From: Holophagales bacterium
GTDB lineage: Bacteria > Acidobacteriota > Thermoanaerobaculia > Multivoradales > Multivoraceae
Reading direction: 5' to 3'
NCBI GenBank assembly: GCA_009843505.1
Contig: VYDI01000049.1
Coordinates: 62,001 to 126,000, forward strand
Length of the DNA: 64,000 bases
Shown here: piece after piece, positions 23,844 to 30,929 of the stretch
How positions within the stretch are numbered: position 1 is the stretch's first letter
How the letters are laid out: every line of letters starts with the position of its first letter
Program-made: the position numbers and the translations under genes
The notes under the pieces: model-generated
The model's input: only the letters and a program-made list of their open reading frames with translations
Told to the model about the DNA's origin: nothing
Databases searched by the model: none

Positions 23844-24629
23844 CTATGTCGGATCAGCGAGGCGGACGATCACCGGAGCGCTGGCCGGCCAGGTCCTGCC
23901 AGGCAGCCCGTCGACCGGGGCCCGGTACTCGAGATCGACGTGCGCGGAGGCTACGGAGTCCGCGGTGCTCTCGCTTCCGAGGACAAGTTGCAGCCTCGTC
24001 GTGGGCGGAAGCCGGCGATTGAAGCCATAGTTGAGGCCCGGTTCCGGAACCGGATTGACGCGCCGGTAAAGATCCACGAACCCGGTCTCGAGGATCGTCT
24101 GCAATCGCTTCTGCTCGTCCAGAGTGCAGTTGAGGACTCCGCGCTCCGCCGGAACGTCGGGCAGCACGTTGAAGTCGCCGCAGAGCAGAGAACGGTCGGA
24201 CTCAATCCTTCGCCCCTTGAGGTGAGCGATCAGGCGATCCAGCCAGGCGACCTTGTACGCAAGAGCACCTTCCTTCCCCCGCACCGCAGGATTGCCGTAG
24301 GGTGCATAGACGGACGAAACCACGAGATCACCGATTCGGGCAGTCAAGAACCCGTCATCGTCCGGACTGTCGCCACTTGGTAGTCCGCGATCCAGAATCT
24401 CGAGCGCGGGCAGACCGTGTCGGCTCAGCAAGGCAACGCCAAAGCGGGACTGCCGGCGAAGGGGCGCGGACCGGTAGCCGACTCGACCAAGCGCCTCCGT
24501 TGGGAAGTCCTCTTCCGAAACGCGGATCTTCTGAAGCGCCACCACATCGGGACGCCGGCGCTCCAGCCAGTGGCAGAGAACGTCCAGGTAGCCACGCACA
24601 CCGCCGATGCACCAGGTAGCGACCCTCAT
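23844..24629 (-). CDS. Exonuclease III-like protein with lost catalytic residues
   Basis: 261 residues aligning over their whole length with exonuclease III (Xth) AP endonucleases. Retained: the P-D-V-V-A-L-Q helix, F-G-V-A-L-L-S, Y-A-P-Y-G and G-D-F-N. Against the E. coli enzyme, Asn7 becomes Cys (T-W-C-I), Glu34 becomes Lys (L-Q-K-I), Asp229 becomes Gln (R-L-Q-L), and the final D-H of S-D-H-A-P becomes A-S. These are metal and proton-transfer residues, so DNA cleavage is unlikely. The frame is intact, which argues against a plain pseudogene. Start ATG 24629 matches the family N-terminus; a longer frame to 24692 has no support. It may be a DNA-binding derivative. Confidence 0.75.
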   Translation of the reverse strand: MRVATWCIGGVRGYLDVLCHWLERRRPDVVALQKIRVSEEDFPTEALGRVGYRSAPLRRQSRFGVALLSRHGLPALEILDRGLPSGDSPDDDGFLTARIGDLVVSSVYAPYGNPAVRGKEGALAYKVAWLDRLIAHLKGRRIESDRSLLCGDFNVLPDVPAERGVLNCTLDEQKRLQTILETGFVDLYRRVNPVPEPGLNYGFNRRLPPTTRLQLVLGSESTADSVASAHVDLEYRAPVDGLPGRTWPASAPVIVRLADPT

Positions 24630-24770
24630 CTGCCGAGCCGCTCGTCCCGGAAGACGGCCGGCAGCTCCCTCGAGTTGATCTTGATCTTCCACATCCCTGC
24701 CTCGCCGCTCGCCTCGAACCAGCGAGAGCTACAAGGCTAGCTTGGAACGACGTCGTCCAGGCAGGCTTGA

Positions 24771-25553
24771 TCACGCTGTCAGGCGAACCTCGAAAACAGG
24801 ATGCCTCCGTGGCCGCTCACCCGGCACGTAGTGCCCCATCAAGAAGACTCGATCGAAGTTCTCTGGAGCGCGCACTTCCGTCTCGTCCAAGTACTCGGCC
24901 AAGTGATCCTGCAGGTAGAGCTCGGGCGTAAAGATCAGCAGAAGACTGCCCTGCAGGCGAGAGTCGAGCGCGTTTACACCGTCCTTCCGCATTCTCTTCG
25001 CTTTCTTGGCTCCGGCCTTCTCGTCCTTTGTTCTGACACTGTCTGCTAGCCGCGTCCGAAACAGCTCAAGCGTCCACTCGATCCCCCGGCCCTTGTACCG
25101 GTCCGGGCTTACTCTGACCTCCTGTTCCCACTTGGCCTTCTCGTCCGAGTCAAACTCAGCGCCATGCCAGCGGAAGTCAAGTATGCCGTTCTGCCGCTTC
25201 TTCCACGTCAGAGTCGTCACTCTGCGATCGGACGTGGCGAACCGGATCGCGTGCTTCTTCGGATACTCCACCAAATCCGTCACCTCGATGCCGACCAGCT
25301 TCCCATCTACTCTGGCCAGGACGTCCGGCGGGTCGTCGCGGTTCGACCGGATGCAAGAGATCGAGTACCCGACCTTCTCCATTTCCTTGGCCCAGTCCTG
25401 GACCTTCTCTACTTCGGCAAGCTCTCTGTAGTCATGGATGTTGTCTAGGTAGGGCGAGTAGGGACTGCTCTTTTCAGCGATCCGCTGCATCTCCTCAAGC
25501 ACTTCAGCATCGACTGCGGCCTCTTCGCACCGCTTCTTCTTTCTGTCCGGCAT
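24771..25553 (-). CDS. Uncharacterised protein with a possible PD-(D/E)XK nuclease core
   Basis: 260 residues, Lys- and Glu-rich, in a stretch that looks less GC-rich than its neighbours. I do not recognise a named family. The segment D-P-P-D-V-L-A-R-V-D-G-K-L-V-G-I-E-V-T-D (about residues 75-95) resembles the P-D...I-E-V-T signature of restriction-endonuclease-like folds, where Asp and Glu bind metal and the usual Lys is replaced. A Lys-rich helix lies near residue 180. The start at ATG 25553 is supported by GGAGGAA at 25557-25563; nine more residues are possible upstream. The neighbouring exonuclease III-like and HicB/RHH genes read in the same direction, suggesting a small nucleic-acid-related islet. 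Confidence 0.6.
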   Translation of the reverse strand: MPDRKKKRCEEAAVDAEVLEEMQRIAEKSSPYSPYLDNIHDYRELAEVEKVQDWAKEMEKVGYSISCIRSNRDDPPDVLARVDGKLVGIEVTDLVEYPKKHAIRFATSDRRVTTLTWKKRQNGILDFRWHGAEFDSDEKAKWEQEVRVSPDRYKGRGIEWTLELFRTRLADSVRTKDEKAGAKKAKRMRKDGVNALDSRLQGSLLLIFTPELYLQDHLAEYLDETEVRAPENFDRVFLMGHYVPGERPRRHPVFEVRLTA

Positions 25554-25687
25554 GGCTTCCTCCAGTAACGGGGGGACCAACCCCGCGTTGCGTGACTAGG
25601 TAGCGACATTCGCTTTCACCCTGTCATGCGGACGCTTAGGCGGAGTCCGTTACGTAGCAGGCTGCCCGTCGGCATAGCAAGATGGTC

Positions 25688-25742
25688 GCCGCTTCGCGGC
25701 GCAGCTTCCTCAGAAGCCGGCGAGGACGCCGGCGCACCCAGT
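25688..25742 (+). repeat. Palindromic repeat, copy 6 (variant)
   Basis: Hairpin 1 is reduced to GCCGC-TTC-GCGGC and followed by 15 unrelated bases. Hairpin 2 has an AGGA loop, and the tail CACCCAGT is intact. It marks the right edge of the islet. The 130 bases between the PD-(D/E)XK-like gene and this copy hold nothing I can identify. Confidence 0.8.
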
Positions 25743-25750
25743 GGGTGGCA

Positions 25751-26689
25751 TCAGTGAATCACCCCCCGCAGCCGCGGATCCAACAGATCCCGCAGCGCAT
25801 CTCCCACGCAATTGAACGACAGCACCAGCAGGAAGATCGCCACGCCCGGGACGATCGACAGCAGGGGCTGCTGCTCGAGCATCGGGAAGGCCTGCTGGAG
25901 CATGTTGCCCCAGGTCGGCGTGGGCGGCTGGATGCCGACGCCGACGAAGCCGAGGGCCGCTTCGGTGAGGACGGCGTAGCCCATGCTGAGGGTGCTCTGG
26001 ACGATCACCGGGGCGATGCAGTTAGGCAGGATGTGGCGGGCGATGATGCGCGGGTGGCTCAGGCCGAGTGACTCGGCGGCCTTGACGAAGTCGCGCTCGC
26101 GGATGGAGAGCCCCTGGCTGCGGACGATCCTTGCCATCCAGGGGACGTTGGCGATGCCGATGGCGATGATCACCGTGCGCAGCGAGCCGCCGAGGGCGGC
26201 GGCCAGGCCGACCGCGATCAGCAGGCTGGGAAAGGTGACCAGCGCGTCCATGAGCCGCATCAGCACGTCGTCGACGCGGCCGCGGAAGTAGACGGAGAGC
26301 AGGCCGAGAGGCACGCCCAGCAGCACGCCCAGGCCGACCGCACCGAGGCTGACGGAAAGCGCGATCCGGGCGCCGACAATCAGCCGCGCCAGCGTGTCGC
26401 GGCCCATCTGGTCGGAGCCGAGCCAGTGCGCGGCGCTGGGACCCGAAAGCAGGTTGTCGAAGTCCATCTCCTCGGCGTCGACGGGGACGATCCAGGGCGC
26501 CAGCACCGCCGCCGCGGCGATCAGCGCCAGCACGACGAGGCCAGCGAGCGCCTGCGGCACGGAGGCGAGCTTGCGCAGCAGCTCGAGGGTCGGGTGGCTG
26601 CGGGCTGCGGAGCCTCCAGAGGCCGGCGCTTCGCGCCGGATGCCGGCGGGGACGCCGGCGTACCCAGTGCTGCGCTCGCTCCTAGTCAC
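25751..26689 (-). CDS. Peptide/nickel-type ABC transporter permease (DppC-like)
   Basis: Up to 312 residues. The first membrane helix A-L-A-G-L-V-V-L-A-L-I begins near residue 47. The D-Q-M-G-R-D-T-L-A-R-L loop and the permease EAA region (A-A-E-S-L-G-L-S-H-P-R-I-I-A-R-H) are typical of DppC/OppC, as is the C-terminal D-P-R-L-R. The GTG at 26689 overlaps the DppB-like stop codon. From there residues 8-26 are encoded by an in-frame palindromic repeat (G-Y-A-G-V-P-A-G-I-R-R). The only later standard start is GTG 26560, which would remove the cytoplasmic lead T-L-E-L-L-R-K. The true N-terminus is open. It pairs with the next gene to form the channel. Confidence 0.85.
   Translation of the reverse strand: MTRSERSTGYAGVPAGIRREAPASGGSAARSHPTLELLRKLASVPQALAGLVVLALIAAAAVLAPWIVPVDAEEMDFDNLLSGPSAAHWLGSDQMGRDTLARLIVGARIALSVSLGAVGLGVLLGVPLGLLSVYFRGRVDDVLMRLMDALVTFPSLLIAVGLAAALGGSLRTVIIAIGIANVPWMARIVRSQGLSIRERDFVKAAESLGLSHPRIIARHILPNCIAPVIVQSTLSMGYAVLTEAALGFVGVGIQPPTPTWGNMLQQAFPMLEQQPLLSIVPGVAIFLLVLSFNCVGDALRDLLDPRLRGVIH
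26622..26668 (+). repeat. Double-hairpin palindromic repeat, copy 7, inside the DppC-like frame
   Basis: A full consensus copy (CCGGCGC-TTC-GCGCCGG, then GGGA-loop hairpin) except GTACCCAGT in the tail. It lies entirely within the open reading frame of the DppC-like permease, between the coupled GTG start and the first membrane helix. Confidence 0.9.
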
Positions 26690-27635
26690 CGAACTTGATC
26701 CTCGGGTCGAGCCAGGCGCAGGCGAGGTCGGTGACCAGGTTGGCGGCGAGCACCGCGACCGCCATCAGCAGCACCGCCGCCTGCACGACCAGGAAGTCGC
26801 GGGCGAAGATCGCCTGCACGATGTACTGGCCGGTACCGGGGATGCCGAAGAGCGTCTCGATGACGATGGCACCGGCGAAGATCCTGCCGGTCTGAAGCCC
26901 GAGGATCGTGATCACCGGCAGCAGCGCGTTGCGCAGGGCATGCGACCAGATCACCGTGCGCTCGCGGGAGCCCCGGGCGCGCGAGGTGCGCAGGTAGTCC
27001 TGGGCGAGCACCTCCAGCATGGCCGAGCGGCTCTGCCGCATGATCAGCGCGCAGCTCGTCACGCCGAGGGCGAACGCCGGCAGGACCATGTGGCGCAGGC
27101 TCTGCAGCGGGTCGTCGAAGAGGCTCACGTAGCCCTGGCTCGGCAGCCAGCCGAGCCCCACGCCGAAGAGCAGGATCGCCATGATGCCGAGCCAGAAGTT
27201 CGGGATGGCGACCCCGCCGATCGAGACCACCGTCGCCGCGTAGTCGATCGGTTTGCCGCGATAGACGGCGGAGGCGATACCCGCAGGCACCCCGACGAGC
27301 ACCGCGAGGATCCAGGCCGCGAGGCCGAACTGCAGGGTCACCAGAGCCCGGCCGCCGAGTTCCTCCGCGACGGGCCGCATGTTCTGGGTCGAACGGCCGA
27401 AGTCGCCCTGCAGGACGTTGCCGAGCCAGATCAGGTACTGGACGATCACCGGTTCGTCCAGGTGGTGACGTTCGCGGATGAGCTGCAACTGCTCCTCGTC
27501 GAGCGCCTCGCCGGGCCCGATGAACGCCCGCGCCGGGTCGCCCGGAATCGCGAGCATCAACGCGAACACCAGGAACGTGACCAGGAGGAGGACGGGCACC
27601 GCCTGCAACAGCCGGCGCGCGAGGTAGCTGCGCAT
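26682..27635 (-). CDS. Peptide/nickel-type ABC transporter permease (DppB-like)
   Basis: 317 residues with six membrane helices. The N-terminal Y-L-A-R-R-L-L-Q-A-V-P-V-L-L and I-P-G-D-P-A-R segments, the G-D-F-G-R-S motif, and the EAA loop D-Y-L-R-T-S-R-A-R-G are diagnostic for DppB/OppB. It starts ten bases after the substrate-binding protein gene and its stop overlaps the DppC-like start. Imports oligopeptides or similar ligands from the periplasm. The two ATPases usually encoded next (DppD/DppF) are absent from this cluster, so they must be supplied from elsewhere. Confidence 0.92.
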   Translation of the reverse strand: MRSYLARRLLQAVPVLLLVTFLVFALMLAIPGDPARAFIGPGEALDEEQLQLIRERHHLDEPVIVQYLIWLGNVLQGDFGRSTQNMRPVAEELGGRALVTLQFGLAAWILAVLVGVPAGIASAVYRGKPIDYAATVVSIGGVAIPNFWLGIMAILLFGVGLGWLPSQGYVSLFDDPLQSLRHMVLPAFALGVTSCALIMRQSRSAMLEVLAQDYLRTSRARGSRERTVIWSHALRNALLPVITILGLQTGRIFAGAIVIETLFGIPGTGQYIVQAIFARDFLVVQAAVLLMAVAVLAANLVTDLACAWLDPRIKFGD

Positions 27636-27645
27636 TTGGCCGGTG

Positions 27646-29283
27646 CTACTCCTCCAGCCAGATCGTCGCGAAGTTCATCTTGCCGTCCCAGCCCATCAAC
27701 TGATCGAGGTTGCGCACCCGGCCGGGCGCCGCCGCGAAGGTCACGCCGTAGAGCAGCGGCGTGAACCAGGCCTCGCCGAGCACCGTCCGGTTGAGCTCGA
27801 CGTAGACCTGTTTGCGGGCCTCGTTGTCGTAGAGCGAGGCGCCCAACTCCACCAGTTCGTCGACGTCCGGCCGCAGCACGTTGCCCGGGTTGTAGTAACC
27901 GTCGCTCTTGTAGGCCAGCGACGCCATCCAGTCCGGCTCGGGATAGCGGCTCCAGGAGGTGATGAACATCGGGTACTCCTGGCCGTGGTTGAACCGCTCG
28001 GTCGCCGGTCCGCTCGACAGCACGTCGATGTCCATGTGGATGCCGATCTCTTTCAGCATCGCCCGCACGACCTCGGCACTGGAAACGAGCAGGGGGTTGT
28101 GGTGGGTGACGGCGGTGAACTCCAGGCCGCTCTCACGCCCTGCCTCTCTGAGGTACTGGCGGGCCTTGTCGACGTCGTAGGTCGGCCGCTCGTCGTCCGG
28201 CTCGTGGACCCAGGAACCGACCGGCCACATGCCCGCGTCGGCCTCGATCGCCCGGCCGAAGAAGATCGCCCTGTTGATCACGGTCGGGTCGACGGCGTGG
28301 GCGATCGCCAGCCGGACGTTCACGTCGTCGAGCGGCGGCTTGTCGACGTTGAAGACCAGCGTGAGCGCAATGCCTCCTCCCGGCATCGTCTCGATCCGGA
28401 CCCGCTCGTCCCGCTCAAAGGTCGACACGTCCTTGTAGGGCAGGTAGGTGACGTCGATCTCGCCGGTGCGCAGGGCGGCGGCGCGGACGGTCTCGTCGCG
28501 GATCACCCGGACCGTCACCTCGTCGAGATACGGAAGCTGGTTGCCGTGCTCGTCGCGGCCCCAGTAGTCCTCGTTGCGCACGAAGTGCACGAGGGTGCCG
28601 GTGATCACTTCCTTCACCCTGAACGGCCCGGTTCCCGAGGGGCTCCAGCCGTAGTCGGCGCCGAGCGACTCGATCGCGGCCGGCGAGCTCATCACGCCGC
28701 CACGGTCGGCCAGCATGCCGAAACCCGCGCCCCACGGCCCGGCCAGATCGAAGCGCACCGTGTACTCGTCGATCACTTCGACCCCCTCGATCACCGCCAG
28801 CGATGCGCGCGGCGTGGCGACGGTCGCGGGGTCCAGGATCCGCTCGATGTTGGTCTTGACCGCATGGGCATTGAAGGGAGTGTCGTCATGGAAGACGACG
28901 CCCTCCCGCAGGTGGAACGTGATCGAGTCGGGATCCGTCGCGATCTCCCAGGAGGTTGCGAGCGAGGTCTCCGGCCGCGGATGGAGTTGCTGGTCCGCGT
29001 CGACCAGTTGATCGAAGATCTGCCGCCAGAAGTAGGCATCGGCGCCCGACCGGCCGAGGATCGCGTCGAGCGACGTGGGCTCCAGAGAGTGGCCCACCCG
29101 CAGGTGGCCGCCGTAGCGCGGGCCGCCGACGGCGGGGGGTCGGGGCGCCAGGGTGCCAGACTCCAGCCGGTCGGCGCGACTCTCGGGCGCGCAGCCGACG
29201 AGGAAGGTCAGTAGCGCTGCAAGCAGAAGGAGCGGCGCGGATACGCTCAACCTCAACGGCGACGGCAGCGGAACAACAGACAT
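27646..29283 (-). CDS. Peptide ABC transporter substrate-binding lipoprotein
   Basis: 545 residues, family 5 extracellular solute-binding protein. The lipoprotein signal ends in L-V-G-C (lipobox). The fold motifs include Y-G-G-H-L-R-V-G at the mature start, the L-A-T-S-W-E-I segment, and L-R-E-G-V-V-F-H-D-D-T-P-F-N-A, which is the family signature. ATG 29283 gives a normal lipoprotein signal; the frame upstream to 29361 is ignored. First gene of a three-gene leftward import operon with DppB- and DppC-like permeases. It is divergent from a sulfatase by only 41 bases, so promoters overlap. Ligand is not predictable. Confidence 0.92.
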   Translation of the reverse strand: MSVVPLPSPLRLSVSAPLLLLAALLTFLVGCAPESRADRLESGTLAPRPPAVGGPRYGGHLRVGHSLEPTSLDAILGRSGADAYFWRQIFDQLVDADQQLHPRPETSLATSWEIATDPDSITFHLREGVVFHDDTPFNAHAVKTNIERILDPATVATPRASLAVIEGVEVIDEYTVRFDLAGPWGAGFGMLADRGGVMSSPAAIESLGADYGWSPSGTGPFRVKEVITGTLVHFVRNEDYWGRDEHGNQLPYLDEVTVRVIRDETVRAAALRTGEIDVTYLPYKDVSTFERDERVRIETMPGGGIALTLVFNVDKPPLDDVNVRLAIAHAVDPTVINRAIFFGRAIEADAGMWPVGSWVHEPDDERPTYDVDKARQYLREAGRESGLEFTAVTHHNPLLVSSAEVVRAMLKEIGIHMDIDVLSSGPATERFNHGQEYPMFITSWSRYPEPDWMASLAYKSDGYYNPGNVLRPDVDELVELGASLYDNEARKQVYVELNRTVLGEAWFTPLLYGVTFAAAPGRVRNLDQLMGWDGKMNFATIWLEE

Positions 29284-29324
29284 CTCGGAATCGTGCAACT
29301 CTAATGACTCGCGGGACGCAGGCC

Positions 29325-30929
29325 ATGAAGAAGCAAATCGCACTCCCGGTGCTCGGCGCACTGCTCGCCGTGCCCTGCGCCGCGCAGCCCGGCGACCGGT
29401 CGGACCAGCTCCTTCTGGCGGCCGCGGCGCCGAACCGGCAGACCGACCTCGAAGAGCGCCCCAACGTCCTGTTCATCGTCGCCGACGACCTGAACGTCGC
29501 GCTCGGCGCCTACCTCGACTCGGCGCCGTCTCCGCAGTACGCGGGCGCGAAGACCCCGAACCTGGACCGGCTGGCCGCGGAGGGCATCCGCTTCGACCGC
29601 GCCTACGTGCAGAACCCGCTCTGCAACCCGTCGCGGACTTCGTTCCTGAGCGGACTCCGGCCGCCCACAACCGAGATCTACAACGGGCAGACCCCTCCCC
29701 GCACGAAGATCGGCGACGATCTGCGCATGCTGCCCGAGCACTTCCACGACAATGGCTACTTCACGGCCCGGGTCGGGAAGATCGCGCACAACATCTTCGA
29801 GCACGCGGTGTCCTGGGACGTATCGAACTTCGCCCTGTCGCGAGAGCCCGAGATGCGCCTTCATCTGCCGGGCTACCTGCCCGGAGTCGACCTCTCCGTC
29901 GAACGCGACAACACCTGGACGGACGGCTCCGAGGACGGCATGTCCCGCGCCGATGTCCTCAGAACCCTGGGGCGGCCGGCGGGCCTGCCCCTGTCGTGGC
30001 GCGCGACGCGCGAATCGCCGCGCATGACGCCGGACGGAACCACGGCGACTCGCATCGTCCAGTTGATGGCGCGGAACCGGGACAAGCCCTTCTTCATCGC
30101 CGCCGGTTTTCACAAGCCCCACCAGCCGTGGGTCGGCCCCGTGGAGTTCTTCGACCAGCACCCGGTCGATGAGATTCAACTGCCGCAGACGCCGCCGGAC
30201 GACACGGACGACCTGCCCGCCGCGGCGTTCCGAATCCTGCCGGACGACGCCGCCCACACGGAGAGGCAGCGCAAGCAGGCGATCGCCGCGTACCACGCGA
30301 TGGTCACGATGACCGACTTCTACGTCGGCCAGTTGCTGGACGCCCTCGAGCTGCTCGATCTCGCCGACTCCACGATCGTCGTGTTCACCAGCGACCACGG
30401 CTTTCAGTTGAACGAGCACGGCGGGCTGTGGCGCAAGACGGTCCAGTTCGAGGAGTCGACCCGCGTGCCGCTCCTCGTCCGGCTTCCGGGAGGCGGCCAG
30501 GCCGGTGAGGTCGCGGCCGGACTCGTGGAACTGGTCGACCTGTACCCAACGCTCGTCGAATTGGCCAACCTGCCGGCCCCGGCGCATGAACTCGAAGGCA
30601 CGAGCTTCAGGCCGCTGCTCGACGATCCGGCCCGCCCGTGGAAGTCGGCGGCCTTCTCGGAATCGATCCGCCAGGGCTTCCACGGCCGCACCCTGCGAAC
30701 GCAGCGCTACCGTTACACGGAGTGGACGCCGCTGAGGGCAACGGGCGACGAGACCGAGCGCGAGCTCTACGATCTCGAGGAAGACCCTTTCGAGTACGAG
30801 AACCTGGCTTCCGATCCAGATCGCCGTGAGCAGATCGAGGAACTGTCCCGCCGCCTGCACGCGGGCTGGCGAGCGGCGTTGCCTAGCGGCCGGCGCCTTG
30901 GCCGGACGCCTCCGGAAGAGTCGATCTGA
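29325..30929 (+). CDS. Iduronate-2-sulfatase-like secreted sulfatase
   Basis: 534 residues with a Sec signal peptide (V-P-C-A-A-Q). The core opens with N-V-L-F-I-V-A-D-D-L-N, a variant typical of the iduronate-2-sulfatase branch. The formylglycine motif is C100-N-P-S-R. G-F-H-K-P-H-Q-P-W and T-S-D-H-G-F-Q-L-N-E-H follow, again like iduronate sulfatase. It likely acts on sulfated uronic acid or other sulfated glycans. ATG 29325 puts M-K-K-Q-I at the N-terminus; ATG 29304 is an alternative. Its stop codon overlaps the CTG proposed as start of the ABC exporter half, so the two are probably translated in series. Confidence 0.9.
   Translation: MKKQIALPVLGALLAVPCAAQPGDRSDQLLLAAAAPNRQTDLEERPNVLFIVADDLNVALGAYLDSAPSPQYAGAKTPNLDRLAAEGIRFDRAYVQNPLCNPSRTSFLSGLRPPTTEIYNGQTPPRTKIGDDLRMLPEHFHDNGYFTARVGKIAHNIFEHAVSWDVSNFALSREPEMRLHLPGYLPGVDLSVERDNTWTDGSEDGMSRADVLRTLGRPAGLPLSWRATRESPRMTPDGTTATRIVQLMARNRDKPFFIAAGFHKPHQPWVGPVEFFDQHPVDEIQLPQTPPDDTDDLPAAAFRILPDDAAHTERQRKQAIAAYHAMVTMTDFYVGQLLDALELLDLADSTIVVFTSDHGFQLNEHGGLWRKTVQFEESTRVPLLVRLPGGGQAGEVAAGLVELVDLYPTLVELANLPAPAHELEGTSFRPLLDDPARPWKSAAFSESIRQGFHGRTLRTQRYRYTEWTPLRATGDETERELYDLEEDPFEYENLASDPDRREQIEELSRRLHAGWRAALPSGRRLGRTPPEESI
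30914..30920 (+). promoter_or_regulatory. Ribosome binding site for a CTG start in CTGA overlap
   Basis: GGAAGAG lies five bases before the CTG at 30926, whose last two bases open the TGA stop of the sulfatase. The homology of the encoded N-terminus with the paralogue supports this as the start of the ABC transporter gene. Confidence 0.6.

Noticed and set aside
23844..24629. Exonuclease III-like gene as a simple pseudogene
   Set aside because: No frameshift or premature stop, normal length and preserved scaffold motifs. Only the catalytic positions are changed.
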